Source of the DNA: Bdellovibrionia bacterium | Lineage (GTDB): Bacteria > Bdellovibrionota > Bdellovibrionia > Bdellovibrionales > UBA1609 | NCBI GenBank assembly: GCA_030432925.1 | Contig: JAUILT010000020.1 | Span: 1 to 39,261, forward strand | DNA: 39,261 nt | Direction: 5' to 3' | Part shown: piece by piece, positions 24,933 through 33,191 of the stretch | How the letters are laid out: each line of letters starts with the position of its first letter | How positions within the stretch are numbered: the stretch's first letter is position 1 | Translations under genes and position numbers: made by a program | Notes under the pieces: model-generated | What the model was told of the DNA's origin: nothing | The model's input: the letters and a program-made list of their open reading frames with translations, nothing else | Databases searched by the model: none

Positions 24933-25851
24933 AGGAAAAATTAAAGTAGTTGAGGTGGGCCCTCGCGATGGTCTGCAAAATGAATCTCGTCAGCTGAGTG
25001 TCTCATTGCGATCTCAACTGGTGGAAAAACTTGTGGCAACGGGTGAACAATTTATTGAAGCAGGGTCTTTTGTATCACCTCAATGGGTGCCTCAAATGGC
25101 TGAAACAGAAAAAATTCTTAAGCGGGTTTATAAAAAACAAAGTGAAAGAAAAATATCCCGTCGGGCAGATATTTCTGTACTGGTCCCCAATGTCAAAGGT
25201 ATGGAGTTGGCTATCAGGGCTGGGGCCAAGCATGTGGCTATTTTTGCAGCCTGCTCAGAGAGTTTTTCAAAGAGAAACATTAATTGCACGATTGAGGAGA
25301 GTTTTCAAAGGTTTGAAGCCATCGTGAAAATGGCCCGTTCCCACAGGATTAAAGTGCGAGGCTATCTGAGTACGGCTTTTGGATGTCCCTATGAAGGGGC
25401 CGTGAGTAAGGCCGTGGTGATGCATCTGGCTGACAGAATATTAAAGCTAGGAGTTTATGAAGTGTCCATTGGAGATACCATTGGCGTGGCTACACCACTG
25501 CAAGTAGAAAAGCTGCTGAGCCAACTAGAGCGCAGGGTCTCCTTAAAAAAAGTGGCCATGCACTTTCATGATACTCGGGGAACTGCTTTAGCCAATGTTC
25601 TAAAAAGCTTGGAGAGAGGTGTTAGAACTTTTGATGCCAGTATTGGTGGCTTGGGAGGGTGTCCCTATGCCTCTGGAGCCAGTGGTAACCTCTCAACGGA
25701 AGACCTTATATATATGCTTCATGGGATGGGATACTCTACGGGTGTTGATCTAAAGAAATTGATCCAAGTCTCTCGCTGGATGAGTTCAAAAATGCAAAAG
25801 ACCCTTCCATCAAAAATGAGTCAGGCGGGTTCTGTGCCGGATTATATTTAG
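24925..25851 (+). CDS. liuE: Hydroxymethylglutaryl-CoA lyase
   Basis: 308 residues from ATG 24925, with GAGG 6 bases upstream and an 8-base overlap with the carrier protein gene. It cleaves HMG-CoA to acetyl-CoA and acetoacetate. Signatures: 'VEVGPRDGLQNES' (Arg and Asp of the active site), 'VSIGDTIGVATP', the metal-binding 'MHFHDTRGTALANVL', and the Cys loop 'FDASIGGLGGCPYASGASGNLSTEDLIYMLHGMG'. The Cys motif separates HMG-CoA lyase from related aldolases such as isopropylmalate synthase. It completes the lower leucine pathway in this operon. Confidence 0.93.
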   Translation: MAKGKIKVVEVGPRDGLQNESRQLSVSLRSQLVEKLVATGEQFIEAGSFVSPQWVPQMAETEKILKRVYKKQSERKISRRADISVLVPNVKGMELAIRAGAKHVAIFAACSESFSKRNINCTIEESFQRFEAIVKMARSHRIKVRGYLSTAFGCPYEGAVSKAVVMHLADRILKLGVYEVSIGDTIGVATPLQVEKLLSQLERRVSLKKVAMHFHDTRGTALANVLKSLERGVRTFDASIGGLGGCPYASGASGNLSTEDLIYMLHGMGYSTGVDLKKLIQVSRWMSSKMQKTLPSKMSQAGSVPDYI

Positions 25852-25864
25852 GAGGGAGTTGTGA

Positions 25865-26602
25865 TTGGATCGCCTTGGGTATAAATGGATTTTTGCCGTT
25901 GCTGGGCTAATGGTCATTGCGAGTTTATTTTTTGCTCTTAAATATGGCGTGGCTCCAAGGGCTGTTCCGCTGATCAAGGCAACAGCCGTGGATAGTCTGG
26001 AGGAGGCGGGTGTTCTTGTCTACAGGCGCCTTCGTCAAGATATTCGTGCTCAAAAAATAATTATAGCTGGAAGTCTTCCAGGGCAAATGAGCTATGAAAA
26101 ATTTTGGCAAGGTTTTGTGTTGGGGGCTCAAAATGATGGTGCCAATATTTCTAAAGTGCTGGCCGTTTCTGGAATGGTGCCCTTTCGGGAGTCTCGTGTG
26201 ATGAGGTATGAAGAGGTTTCCCTGGATTCCATTATTAGTCGAGCTCTTAAAAGAGATTCTAAAAAGGCGAATGGCCGTCAATTATTTTATCTCCCAACAA
26301 CAGTTATGTCTCACCTCAATCACAAAGGGCTCTCTGAGTCATTGGATCAAGCTCAGGTCAGTCGGGTCTCCATTGCTCTGCATACATTCCCTGCAACAAG
26401 TGAGCAAATCTCTGTGAGCTGTCCTGCAAAATCAGAGGAGTCTTTTCTAAAAAAAATGGACTGCCTTGGGGCCAAAGTCACTCACGATAACTATCGTAAA
26501 AAAGTAGACCCCACAAAAAAATACATTACGCTCTATCGTTATGGGAGGTTTGATTATATTGCCTTTTGGTACCAAGCAAGAGCTGGTGGACCTCCCCGAT
26601 GA
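25865..26602 (+). CDS. Membrane-anchored protein of unknown function
   Basis: 245 residues. TTG 25865 is 8 bases after GGAGGG, so the unusual start is well placed. An N-terminal TM helix (about 8-25) is followed by a periplasmic domain. 'QKIIIAGSLPGQMSYEKFWQGFVLGAQNDGANISKVLAV' looks like a mixed alpha/beta fold; the middle part ('ALHTFPATSEQISVSCPAK') has a Cys pair with 'KKMDCLGAK'. No family is recognised. It follows HMG-CoA lyase by 13 bases and is likely the last gene of the operon, but its tie to leucine breakdown is unknown. Confidence 0.7.
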   Translation: MDRLGYKWIFAVAGLMVIASLFFALKYGVAPRAVPLIKATAVDSLEEAGVLVYRRLRQDIRAQKIIIAGSLPGQMSYEKFWQGFVLGAQNDGANISKVLAVSGMVPFRESRVMRYEEVSLDSIISRALKRDSKKANGRQLFYLPTTVMSHLNHKGLSESLDQAQVSRVSIALHTFPATSEQISVSCPAKSEESFLKKMDCLGAKVTHDNYRKKVDPTKKYITLYRYGRFDYIAFWYQARAGGPPR

Positions 26603-26653
26603 GGTTACCGGATTTGGTATAACTCAATACTAAAGCCGACCAGTTCTGAGGTT

Positions 26654-28153
26654 TTATTGAGCCATTTCTATTAAAGTGTTGATAATGGGGGTCAGCACTT
26701 GTTTGTGGTTGTAGTGGCTGGCTGCGGAAGCTTTTGTCCACTGCTCTGGGAGGGGGCCCTCTCCAGACCATGTCGTCTGTTCGGCATAGTTATCATAGTG
26801 AGAATGGGTGCGAGTATTATCTTTGGGCGTCCACAAAAAGTCTGGATGTAAATTGGAGTACCATTCTCCACCGATAATATCTCCCTCCTTATTGAGCTCT
26901 AGATCGTATAAGTAATCCACCCATACAACGGAGCTATAGGGGGGAGGCTCTGTTTCGTGGTCATCGGCTTCTCGCTCTACAACATAGCCAAGACGCATAG
27001 CTACACCCACAATTTGAGTGGAGGCAGGGTTGCGATATTTAAAGAAGATATCGTTTTTAAGGTCTGTGCGCTGGGTGATGGCTGCTTGTAGATCATCTGT
27101 GACTTTTTTAGTGTTTGTATTGAAGTACTTAAAGTGGTAGGCGACAACGGGCTGGTTCCAGACTTCATAATCATAAGTGGCATCAATGATAAAGCTTTTC
27201 TTTTGCAGGCCCACCCTGTGTGTGACAGCTAAGTGCCAGGTTGCAGGGTTGGAGTCAAAACAGGTGTCTTCAGTGATTCGTCCATTTTTGTCTTTCTCAG
27301 GATCTTTGGTCTCACACCGCCCCCCCACGTAAGCAGACTCAAATGAACTTGTCGCCCATAAGTAGCTAGCTAGGCCCTTTAACTCATCAGGATAGATTTT
27401 AAACTCTTTGCTTTGATCATGGCTCTTCAGGTGAAGTGTTTTTTGAGGGCCCTTGAGCATATAAGACGCTGGAGCCCAACCATGGCAAATCCCCATCCAC
27501 TCTTCGACTTGGCCACTTTGATCATAATAGGCCTTTCCTTCTAGCCACATGTGTTGTGTCAGGAAGGAGTTCATATCACCAACAAAAAGTTCATATTTTT
27601 CTGAGGGACTCAGTTTTTTATTCAAGTCAATATTCTCTACTTGAATTAATTGATACATAGGTTTGGATTGAAAGTATTCGTTTCGTTCTTTCCAGCCCTT
27701 CTGGTTGACAAAGCCAAGGTCAAAGGGTCTTTGCCCAAGAACGCCTTTGGCAATGGGCCAGTAGTCTCCGGACCAGGGTATGTGTGGCAACTCGGCTTCT
27801 TGCAGGTTCATTGCATTCAATTCAAAAATATTTTTTGATCGCAGGGGTTTTTGTAATAGTACTTCGACATCGTCATTGGGTCGCGGAATGGCTAGGGGCG
27901 ACCATGTTTCCTCAAGAGAGGAGTCTCCCCTGGTACAGGCTTGCCGTTGCTGTGTTTTTTTCTTAACAAATTCTTGGGTGAGAATTTGCTGGTTGTCGAA
28001 CTTTGAAAGGTGTAGGGATTTGCGTGGTAACTGATTGAGAAATTTGTTGGGATTATGCTCAAAACTTTTCAGATCTTTTTGAATTTGTGCCCAATCGGCG
28101 ATGGCGAATTCACTACTCAATAAAAGTATTAAAGATAGAAATACGACGCGCAT
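26654..28153 (-). CDS. Secreted elicitor-type transglutaminase-like protein
   Basis: 499 residues with a signal peptide (MRVVFLSLILLLSSEFAIA) and a strong Shine-Dalgarno (GGGGGAGGGGG). The motif 'WMGICHGWAPASYMLKGP' carries a Cys in the setting known from the oomycete transglutaminase-elicitor family (PF16683), which also has bacterial members. Later blocks 'NPATWHLAVTHRVG' and 'FIIDATYDYEVWNQPVVAYHF' supply candidate His and Asp for a papain-like triad. Such enzymes cross-link protein Gln to Lys. Assignment is by motif memory, and a Cys protease is the alternative. It acts in the periplasm or outside the cell and is convergent with the liu operon. Confidence 0.6.
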   Translation of the reverse strand: MRVVFLSLILLLSSEFAIADWAQIQKDLKSFEHNPNKFLNQLPRKSLHLSKFDNQQILTQEFVKKKTQQRQACTRGDSSLEETWSPLAIPRPNDDVEVLLQKPLRSKNIFELNAMNLQEAELPHIPWSGDYWPIAKGVLGQRPFDLGFVNQKGWKERNEYFQSKPMYQLIQVENIDLNKKLSPSEKYELFVGDMNSFLTQHMWLEGKAYYDQSGQVEEWMGICHGWAPASYMLKGPQKTLHLKSHDQSKEFKIYPDELKGLASYLWATSSFESAYVGGRCETKDPEKDKNGRITEDTCFDSNPATWHLAVTHRVGLQKKSFIIDATYDYEVWNQPVVAYHFKYFNTNTKKVTDDLQAAITQRTDLKNDIFFKYRNPASTQIVGVAMRLGYVVEREADDHETEPPPYSSVVWVDYLYDLELNKEGDIIGGEWYSNLHPDFLWTPKDNTRTHSHYDNYAEQTTWSGEGPLPEQWTKASAASHYNHKQVLTPIINTLIEMAQ

Positions 28154-28207
28154 GTGTCCCCCTCCCCCAAAATGACGCCCCAGTGTTAGCAGACTGGCTT
28201 TGCTGAG

Positions 28208-29605
28208 TCAATGGGAGAGGCTTTCATCTGCTGCAGGAGCAATTTTTTGAAAATCATGAGCTAATGGACGTTTCATTGATCGAAAGTAAGTCCGTGGTGA
28301 CATGTTGAGAAGCTCAGACAGCTTGGACATGTAAACACAAGCAAAGCGTTCCACCTGGTGGGCAAAATAGCTCTCTTCGATTCCTACGCGCATGACTTCG
28401 CCCCATAGGGGATTGAAAACAGATTGTCTTTCACGAATGAGAGGAGACAACTGCTCGTCAATTTTTTTAACCTTGCTAATCAACTCTTCAATTTTCTTTT
28501 CATTTTTTTTACTATCGGTCTCAATATTTTCTGAGATAAGAGCATCAATTTCATATTCCAAGGGAATTTTTTGTTCCATCAAAGAGTCAATTTGGTCAGT
28601 GACTTCGCGTGTGGATTTTAGCTTCTCCACTTCTTGTTCTAACTCCTCTACAACAAGGGCTGTTCTCCATGCACAGTCTTTTTTAAGGCGAACAATATCT
28701 CCATAGATATGATCACCTATATAGAGAATTTCGTCAGGACTGAGGTCGAGATCATTTGTGAAGGTTGTGGCACAGCCTCCCTGGTAGATTCCGGGAGAAA
28801 TTTTAGAATTAAGATTAGTCATGGTGCCATCTTCTGGGTTTACTTTTAAGAAGCGGCGTTTTTCTGTAAAAAATGAAGGTTTTTGTGCGGCTGTGATAGT
28901 GAACTCAAAGAGTTCACTCCAGTGTTTGTGGTCTTTTAAAAACGGATTAATGGCGTAGTCCAACAGTATGCGGGTGTAGTGATAGTCGGAGTTGGTTACC
29001 ACAAATAATTTTTTGCCGTGCCTGACATACTTTTCCAATCCGCGCACACATTCTTCGTCTTTTATGACAAACTCTGATATTTTCTTTTCCACGACATTCT
29101 TGATAGAGCCATCGCGATGTCCACGATCAAGAACATAGTTTAAATCTTCTGCAATAATTTGGAAATCAGGCAAAGCGATTCCATTTTGCTTCATTTCTAC
29201 TAACTGCATAAATAGCCCGGCATAGGCTATGGAGAATGTGGTATCCACTGTATCGTAAGAGGGGTCGCTAAGATCAATATAGGTACTTTTATAAAGCTTG
29301 CGTTGCGCCCTAAAGTCCATGGCATTAGTACCATGATAGGCTGTCCGAATTGCAGAATGACGGCTGAGCTTGAGAACATTACCAAGTTTTCGGTCAATGA
29401 CCAAGCCGCGTATGGCTCGTTCAAAATCAAACTTGAGTTCAAGGACAGATTTTGGATAGTCTTTTACCTCTACAAGCTTTTGCAGCATAACTGTATGAGC
29501 CAGGTTTTCAAAGTTTGCACTGTTGTACCGGATGAGGGTGTGGTCCATATCGAATCCGATAGAACTGATTTTCTTGAGATTCAATGTACGGTTGACAAAA
29601 ACCAT
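28208..29605 (-). CDS. HAD-IG family 5'-nucleotidase
   Basis: 465 residues from ATG 29605. The track start lies inside the rhodanese gene. HAD motif I is 'IGFDMDHTLI' (Asp19/Asp21), motif II is in 'KLFVVTNSDY', and the C-terminal 'DEILYIGDHIYGDIVRLKKDCAWRTALV' carries the motif IV acids. Length and layout match cytosolic IMP-GMP specific 5'-nucleotidases (PF05761). Between about 320 and 400 the sequence is highly charged and heptad-like ('VEKLKSTREVTDQIDSLMEQKIP'), indicating a coiled coil. It starts 4 bases after the rhodanese stop, so the two are cotranscribed. Confidence 0.85.
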   Translation of the reverse strand: MVFVNRTLNLKKISSIGFDMDHTLIRYNSANFENLAHTVMLQKLVEVKDYPKSVLELKFDFERAIRGLVIDRKLGNVLKLSRHSAIRTAYHGTNAMDFRAQRKLYKSTYIDLSDPSYDTVDTTFSIAYAGLFMQLVEMKQNGIALPDFQIIAEDLNYVLDRGHRDGSIKNVVEKKISEFVIKDEECVRGLEKYVRHGKKLFVVTNSDYHYTRILLDYAINPFLKDHKHWSELFEFTITAAQKPSFFTEKRRFLKVNPEDGTMTNLNSKISPGIYQGGCATTFTNDLDLSPDEILYIGDHIYGDIVRLKKDCAWRTALVVEELEQEVEKLKSTREVTDQIDSLMEQKIPLEYEIDALISENIETDSKKNEKKIEELISKVKKIDEQLSPLIRERQSVFNPLWGEVMRVGIEESYFAHQVERFACVYMSKLSELLNMSPRTYFRSMKRPLAHDFQKIAPAADESLSH

Positions 29606-29609
29606 GGGC

Positions 29610-29978
29610 TTAGGACTTTCCTTCTGTATCAAACTTAAGTTCATTCCAAAGGAGCATTCCTCCTTGCATGTTGTAGACATTATTAAAACCATTTTCCTGA
29701 GCAAACTGCGCTGCTTGGCCAGAGCGATTGCCGCTGCGACAGATAAATACAATGGTTTTATCTTTTGGAAGCTCTGTAATTTTTTGTGGCAAAAAGTCGA
29801 GGGTGAGTAGCTCAGACCCAGCCACGTGTCCGAGCTCACCTTCCCACTCATCGGGGCGGCGCACATCAACCAAGTGCAAGTCCTCTTTTTTGTCGAGAAC
29901 CTCTTGGGGCGTAACGTCAGTAACGCCGGGGTAACTGGAGTTTACAATTTTACTTTCAAAGTCGACTTTTTCACCCAT
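29610..29978 (-). CDS. Rhodanese-like domain protein
   Basis: 122 residues from ATG 29978 (GAGGTG 6 bases upstream; GTG 29987 is less likely). A single rhodanese domain: 'LHLVDVRRPDEWEGELGHVAGSELLTL', then the active-site Cys in 'TIVFICRSGNRSGQAAQFAQENGFNNVYNMQGGMLLW'. The loop CRSGNRS is of the sulfurtransferase type. No signal peptide, so it is cytosolic. It may carry sulfur as a persulfide. It is coupled to the HAD nucleotidase gene, with no obvious metabolic link. Confidence 0.9.
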   Translation of the reverse strand: MGEKVDFESKIVNSSYPGVTDVTPQEVLDKKEDLHLVDVRRPDEWEGELGHVAGSELLTLDFLPQKITELPKDKTIVFICRSGNRSGQAAQFAQENGFNNVYNMQGGMLLWNELKFDTEGKS

Positions 29979-30110
29979 TTTGTTCACCTCTGTGTTATGT
30001 TGAAGGGCCGAGGAATATATGAGGCGGATTCTAAAGTTATTTTTGAGCCCGCTTCATCAGGGAGTCTATTCTTTTTTCGGTATTATGTCGAAAACATTTC
30101 TTAGGATCAG

Positions 30111-31370
30111 GTGCCAGCTTTGGAGACGGGTTGTCAATTATCAGATGAGCAAGCTTATGCTTTGGAGAGGCTCCAGGGGAGTCGTAACGTATTCCTTACC
30201 GGTGAGGCGGGAGCAGGGAAATCCTTTGTGATCCGAGAGTTCCGCAAAAGCCTGAAGGAAAAGTCTTTTCCCACTCTGGCGAGTACGGGTGCCGCGGCCG
30301 TTCTGGTTGGAGGACGCACTTTTCATAGTTTTTTTGGATTGGGAATTATGGAAGGTGGGGCTGAGGCGACGTTACAACGGGCTCTTGGGGACCGTCGTGT
30401 TGTTCGACGTCTACAAAATATGGAAGGTTTTATTGTTGATGAGATTTCGATGCTTTCTGCAGGTACTCTAGCTGTGGCTGAGCGTATTTGTCAGTTGGCT
30501 CGAGATGACTGTCGTCCGTGGGGAGGGGTTCAGGCAATTATGGTGGGAGATTTTGCCCAACTGCCTCCGGTCACTCGTTGGGGGCAGCAGAGGGTTTGGG
30601 CCTTTGAGTCTGAAGCCTGGTTACGATCTGAATTCGAATCGATCTATTTAAAAGAAAATCATCGGACTGGTGAGCGGGATTTTCTCAAAACTCTTAATGA
30701 TGTGCGAATGGGTGAGGTGCATGGAGAAACGGCTGAGTTCTTGAACTCTCGCTTGACGGCGGAAGGGGAGCAGGCAGCCTTTGGAACTCGCTTGTTTCCA
30801 AGAGTTGCGCAGACACAAAAATACAATGAACACAGGTTGTGTGACTTGGCCGGGACACCAGAGGAGTTTGAGTCTATTTATACGGGCCGGGCCAGCATGG
30901 TGGAAAAGCTCAAGAAATTAGCGCCTTTGCCAGAAAAAATTTTTCTTAAAAAAGATGCTTATATAATGATTCGCACTAATGACCCCAAAAAAAGGTGGGT
31001 GAATGGAACGACTGGCTATATTCGAGCTATGGATGTTGATGGGCTGGATGTGGAGTTAGAGAGTGGCCGTGTGGTCACTATAGAGAAAACAACTTTCTGC
31101 ATGTTAAATGCTGAAGGCGAAGCCGTTGCTTCGATCACAAACTTTCCCGTTTCATTGGCCTATGCCATCACTATTCACAAGGCCCAGGGGTTGACTCTCA
31201 GTCATTTATACGTGGATTTGCAAAACCTCTGGGAACCTGGTCATGCTTATGTGGCTCTTTCTAGAAGTACTTCGGCCCAGGGGTTGAATATTCTTCGTTG
31301 GAACCCGGAGTCTGTTAAAGTGGACTCAAAGGTCAAAGCATTTTACTCGAACCTTTCTGGAAGCTGTTGA
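30111..31370 (+). CDS. PIF1-like superfamily 1 DNA helicase
   Basis: 419 residues from GTG 30111, with AGGA 5 bases upstream. Motif I is 'FLTGEAGAGKSFVI' (31-38), Ia is 'LASTGAAAVLVGGRTFHSFFGLG', II is 'FIVDEISML', III is 'IMVGDFAQLPPV', then 'YLKENHRT', and V/VI are 'ITIHKAQGLTLSHLYVDL' and 'AYVALSRSTSAQGLNIL'. These match Pif1/RecD-like 5'-3' helicases, which unwind DNA at replication forks, recombination sites or G-quadruplexes. The bacterial single-domain form, with no accessory domain, is near minimal size. It is divergent from the rhodanese gene. Confidence 0.88.
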   Translation: MPALETGCQLSDEQAYALERLQGSRNVFLTGEAGAGKSFVIREFRKSLKEKSFPTLASTGAAAVLVGGRTFHSFFGLGIMEGGAEATLQRALGDRRVVRRLQNMEGFIVDEISMLSAGTLAVAERICQLARDDCRPWGGVQAIMVGDFAQLPPVTRWGQQRVWAFESEAWLRSEFESIYLKENHRTGERDFLKTLNDVRMGEVHGETAEFLNSRLTAEGEQAAFGTRLFPRVAQTQKYNEHRLCDLAGTPEEFESIYTGRASMVEKLKKLAPLPEKIFLKKDAYIMIRTNDPKKRWVNGTTGYIRAMDVDGLDVELESGRVVTIEKTTFCMLNAEGEAVASITNFPVSLAYAITIHKAQGLTLSHLYVDLQNLWEPGHAYVALSRSTSAQGLNILRWNPESVKVDSKVKAFYSNLSGSC

Positions 31371-31396
31371 GGCGCTACGATCTCAAAGGCAAGGGA

Positions 31397-32446
31397 TTAT
31401 TTTGTGAAAAAATAGGGAGGGATTTCTTTGGGCGGTTGACCTTTGAGTGCCCATTGGCTGACAAGTTTTGCCAGGTGAAATGCCATCCCCATCCCGTGAG
31501 CTGAGAAGCCAACTTGATAATAGACGTTGTCATTGATTTTTCCAACTTTTGGAACGCGGTCTTTAGAAAACCCCATAATGCCACTCCATGCCTGTTCCAC
31601 TTCAAGGGGGGTGCCAAGGCGCTCTTTTGCAAATTCAACAAGTGCCTTTTGAATTTTATTATTGGTACCCTCATCAAAAGTTTCCTCTTGGTCTGGGTCC
31701 AGCATTCGCTGACCACCAACGAGCACCCGGCCATCACTCTCCTGACGCATGTAAACGAGATCCTCGGAAAAGTAAAGATTGGCATCCCATTGGCGGGTTA
31801 AAGGCTTTGATCGAAAAATCTGTGCTCGAACGGGTTGAATGATCGGTGTCTGAACCAGCGTATTAAACCAGGCATTATTGGCAATAAAGAGTCGTTTAAA
31901 AGAAATGGTACTCTCGCCCAAAGAGAGCGTTGAGTTTTTTAAATCTATTTTGACGGAGGTTTCAAATAGCATATCGGCTTGTAGAAGCTGCTTTATTTTT
32001 TTCAAAAGTTGCGGTGCGCAGACGGAACCATCTAGGGCATAGAAGTAACTTTTTTCGCCATCTTTCAATAGGACTCCTGGGTCTGACACCTGTTGGTAGT
32101 GAGGGCTGTCAATACTTTTGGATGTGATAGAGTAGCTTCCAGCATAGCGGTAACTCACATCTTCAGAGAGTAGCCCCTCTTTATGAAGGAGCTCATGGTT
32201 TTCTTGGCAAAAATCTAGAATTTCATTGGCAGCATAAGTGCCCTTGGACTCCAGATTAGAATTATAAAAATTCAAGGAGCCAACAGTTAAAAAACCAGCG
32301 CTCTTTGCAGAGGCCCCTTCAAGAAACTTCTTGTTGTCAATGACAAGAAGGGAGTCGCGAGGTTTACTTTTTCGACACCACCAGGCCAGTGAAAGTCCAG
32401 AAATACCTGAGCCAAGTACAATAGATTTGTAAACCTTGGGTATCAT
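31397..32446 (-). CDS. FAD-dependent oxidoreductase (DAO family)
   Basis: 349 residues from ATG 32446, sharing its A with the GNAT stop (TAATG) and preceded by GGAG. The dinucleotide fold is 'KSIVLGSGISGLSLAWWCRK' with 'LLVIDNKK', followed by 'EGASAKSAGFLTVGSLNFY', a flavin-contact motif of D-amino acid oxidase/glycine oxidase-like proteins. The C-terminal 'QAWSGIMGFSKDRVPKVGKINDNVYYQVGFSAHGMGMAFHLAKLVS' is the second FAD-binding part. It oxidises an amine or amino acid, but the substrate is unknown. Translational coupling to an acetyltransferase suggests a shared small-amine substrate. Confidence 0.85.
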   Translation of the reverse strand: MIPKVYKSIVLGSGISGLSLAWWCRKSKPRDSLLVIDNKKFLEGASAKSAGFLTVGSLNFYNSNLESKGTYAANEILDFCQENHELLHKEGLLSEDVSYRYAGSYSITSKSIDSPHYQQVSDPGVLLKDGEKSYFYALDGSVCAPQLLKKIKQLLQADMLFETSVKIDLKNSTLSLGESTISFKRLFIANNAWFNTLVQTPIIQPVRAQIFRSKPLTRQWDANLYFSEDLVYMRQESDGRVLVGGQRMLDPDQEETFDEGTNNKIQKALVEFAKERLGTPLEVEQAWSGIMGFSKDRVPKVGKINDNVYYQVGFSAHGMGMAFHLAKLVSQWALKGQPPKEIPPYFFTK

Positions 32447-33012
32447 TAGATCTCCAAAATCATTTCTGTGGCAGAGCAGGTGCAGGGCTTGGTATTGCAC
32501 TCTACGCAGGCGTATGTGGCCTCGCCCCAAAATCCTGGAATTTTTCCTACTTGTTGGAAGCCAAGGGCTCGTAGGTATTTTCCGGAAGAGTCTCCGGGGG
32601 ATTCGTTCCAGGAGTGTGTTACAATGGCTGTACCACCTAGAGACTGGATCACTTCGATAGCTTTTTCTGCCATTTTGCGCCCCCAACCTTGCCCTCTCAG
32701 TGAACGGTCAACAAAGGCCGTTTTAAAGTACCCCACACCTTCTGGACTTATTGACCATCGGTTGACGAGACACTTTTTCGCCTCTTTCTCTTCAAGCCAG
32801 GTGCCGGGTAAAAATGTGATACGAAAGCCCAGGGGCTCTTCGTCGCTGTCTGTTAGTAAAAATGAAGCGGACTGATTCTCTTGAGTCATTAGTGGCCACT
32901 GCCTTTTGAGTTCGTCAGGTGTTATGTAGTTGTCTCCAAAGGCGGCGTCACTGAGTTTACAGATGGCTTTGAAGTCGCTGGGTAAAATGGGGCGCAGGCG
33001 GCAACTTTTCAT
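32446..33012 (-). CDS. GNAT acetyltransferase with C-terminal Cys motif
   Basis: 188 residues from ATG 33012. The track start 6 codons upstream lies inside the TATAAT promoter, so translation is probably leaderless. Acetyl-CoA binding motif A is 'TAFVDRSLRGQGWGRKMAEKAIEVIQ', with 'YLRALGFQQVGKIP' as motif B. The C-terminus 'YACVECNTKPCTCSA' has four Cys and could bind zinc; this tail is a known feature of some RimI-like GNATs. The protein acetylates a small molecule or a protein N-terminus. It is coupled to the FAD oxidoreductase gene by a TAATG junction. Confidence 0.85.
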   Translation of the reverse strand: MKSCRLRPILPSDFKAICKLSDAAFGDNYITPDELKRQWPLMTQENQSASFLLTDSDEEPLGFRITFLPGTWLEEKEAKKCLVNRWSISPEGVGYFKTAFVDRSLRGQGWGRKMAEKAIEVIQSLGGTAIVTHSWNESPGDSSGKYLRALGFQQVGKIPGFWGEATYACVECNTKPCTCSATEMILEI

Positions 33013-33019
33013 GGGCCCC

Positions 33020-33048
33020 ATTATACTCAAAGCTATTGAGTTTGCCAG
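33020..33048 (-). promoter_or_regulatory. Strong promoter for the GNAT gene, probably leaderless
   Basis: On the minus strand a perfect TATAAT (33020-33025) lies 17 bases from CTGGCA (33043-33048, 4 of 6 with TTGACA). Transcription should start about 7 bases on, at or next to the A of ATG 33012. Confidence 0.5.
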
Positions 33049-33191
33049 TTTTTGACATGATCTTTTTTGCCATTTTCTCCTTTGAATTGGCTTTGGCCTA
33101 CCCTTTGGCGCGACGGGCTTCAGTCAGGGGTTGTATTACACAGCAATTCATGGTTTTTAAAGGTGTTATAGACTTTAAAAGGAGTGACTAC

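Noticed and set aside
26625-26662. Inverted repeat CTCAATA/TATTGAG between convergent genes as a terminator
   Set aside because: The loop is over 20 bases, the stem is AT-rich, and no T-run follows.
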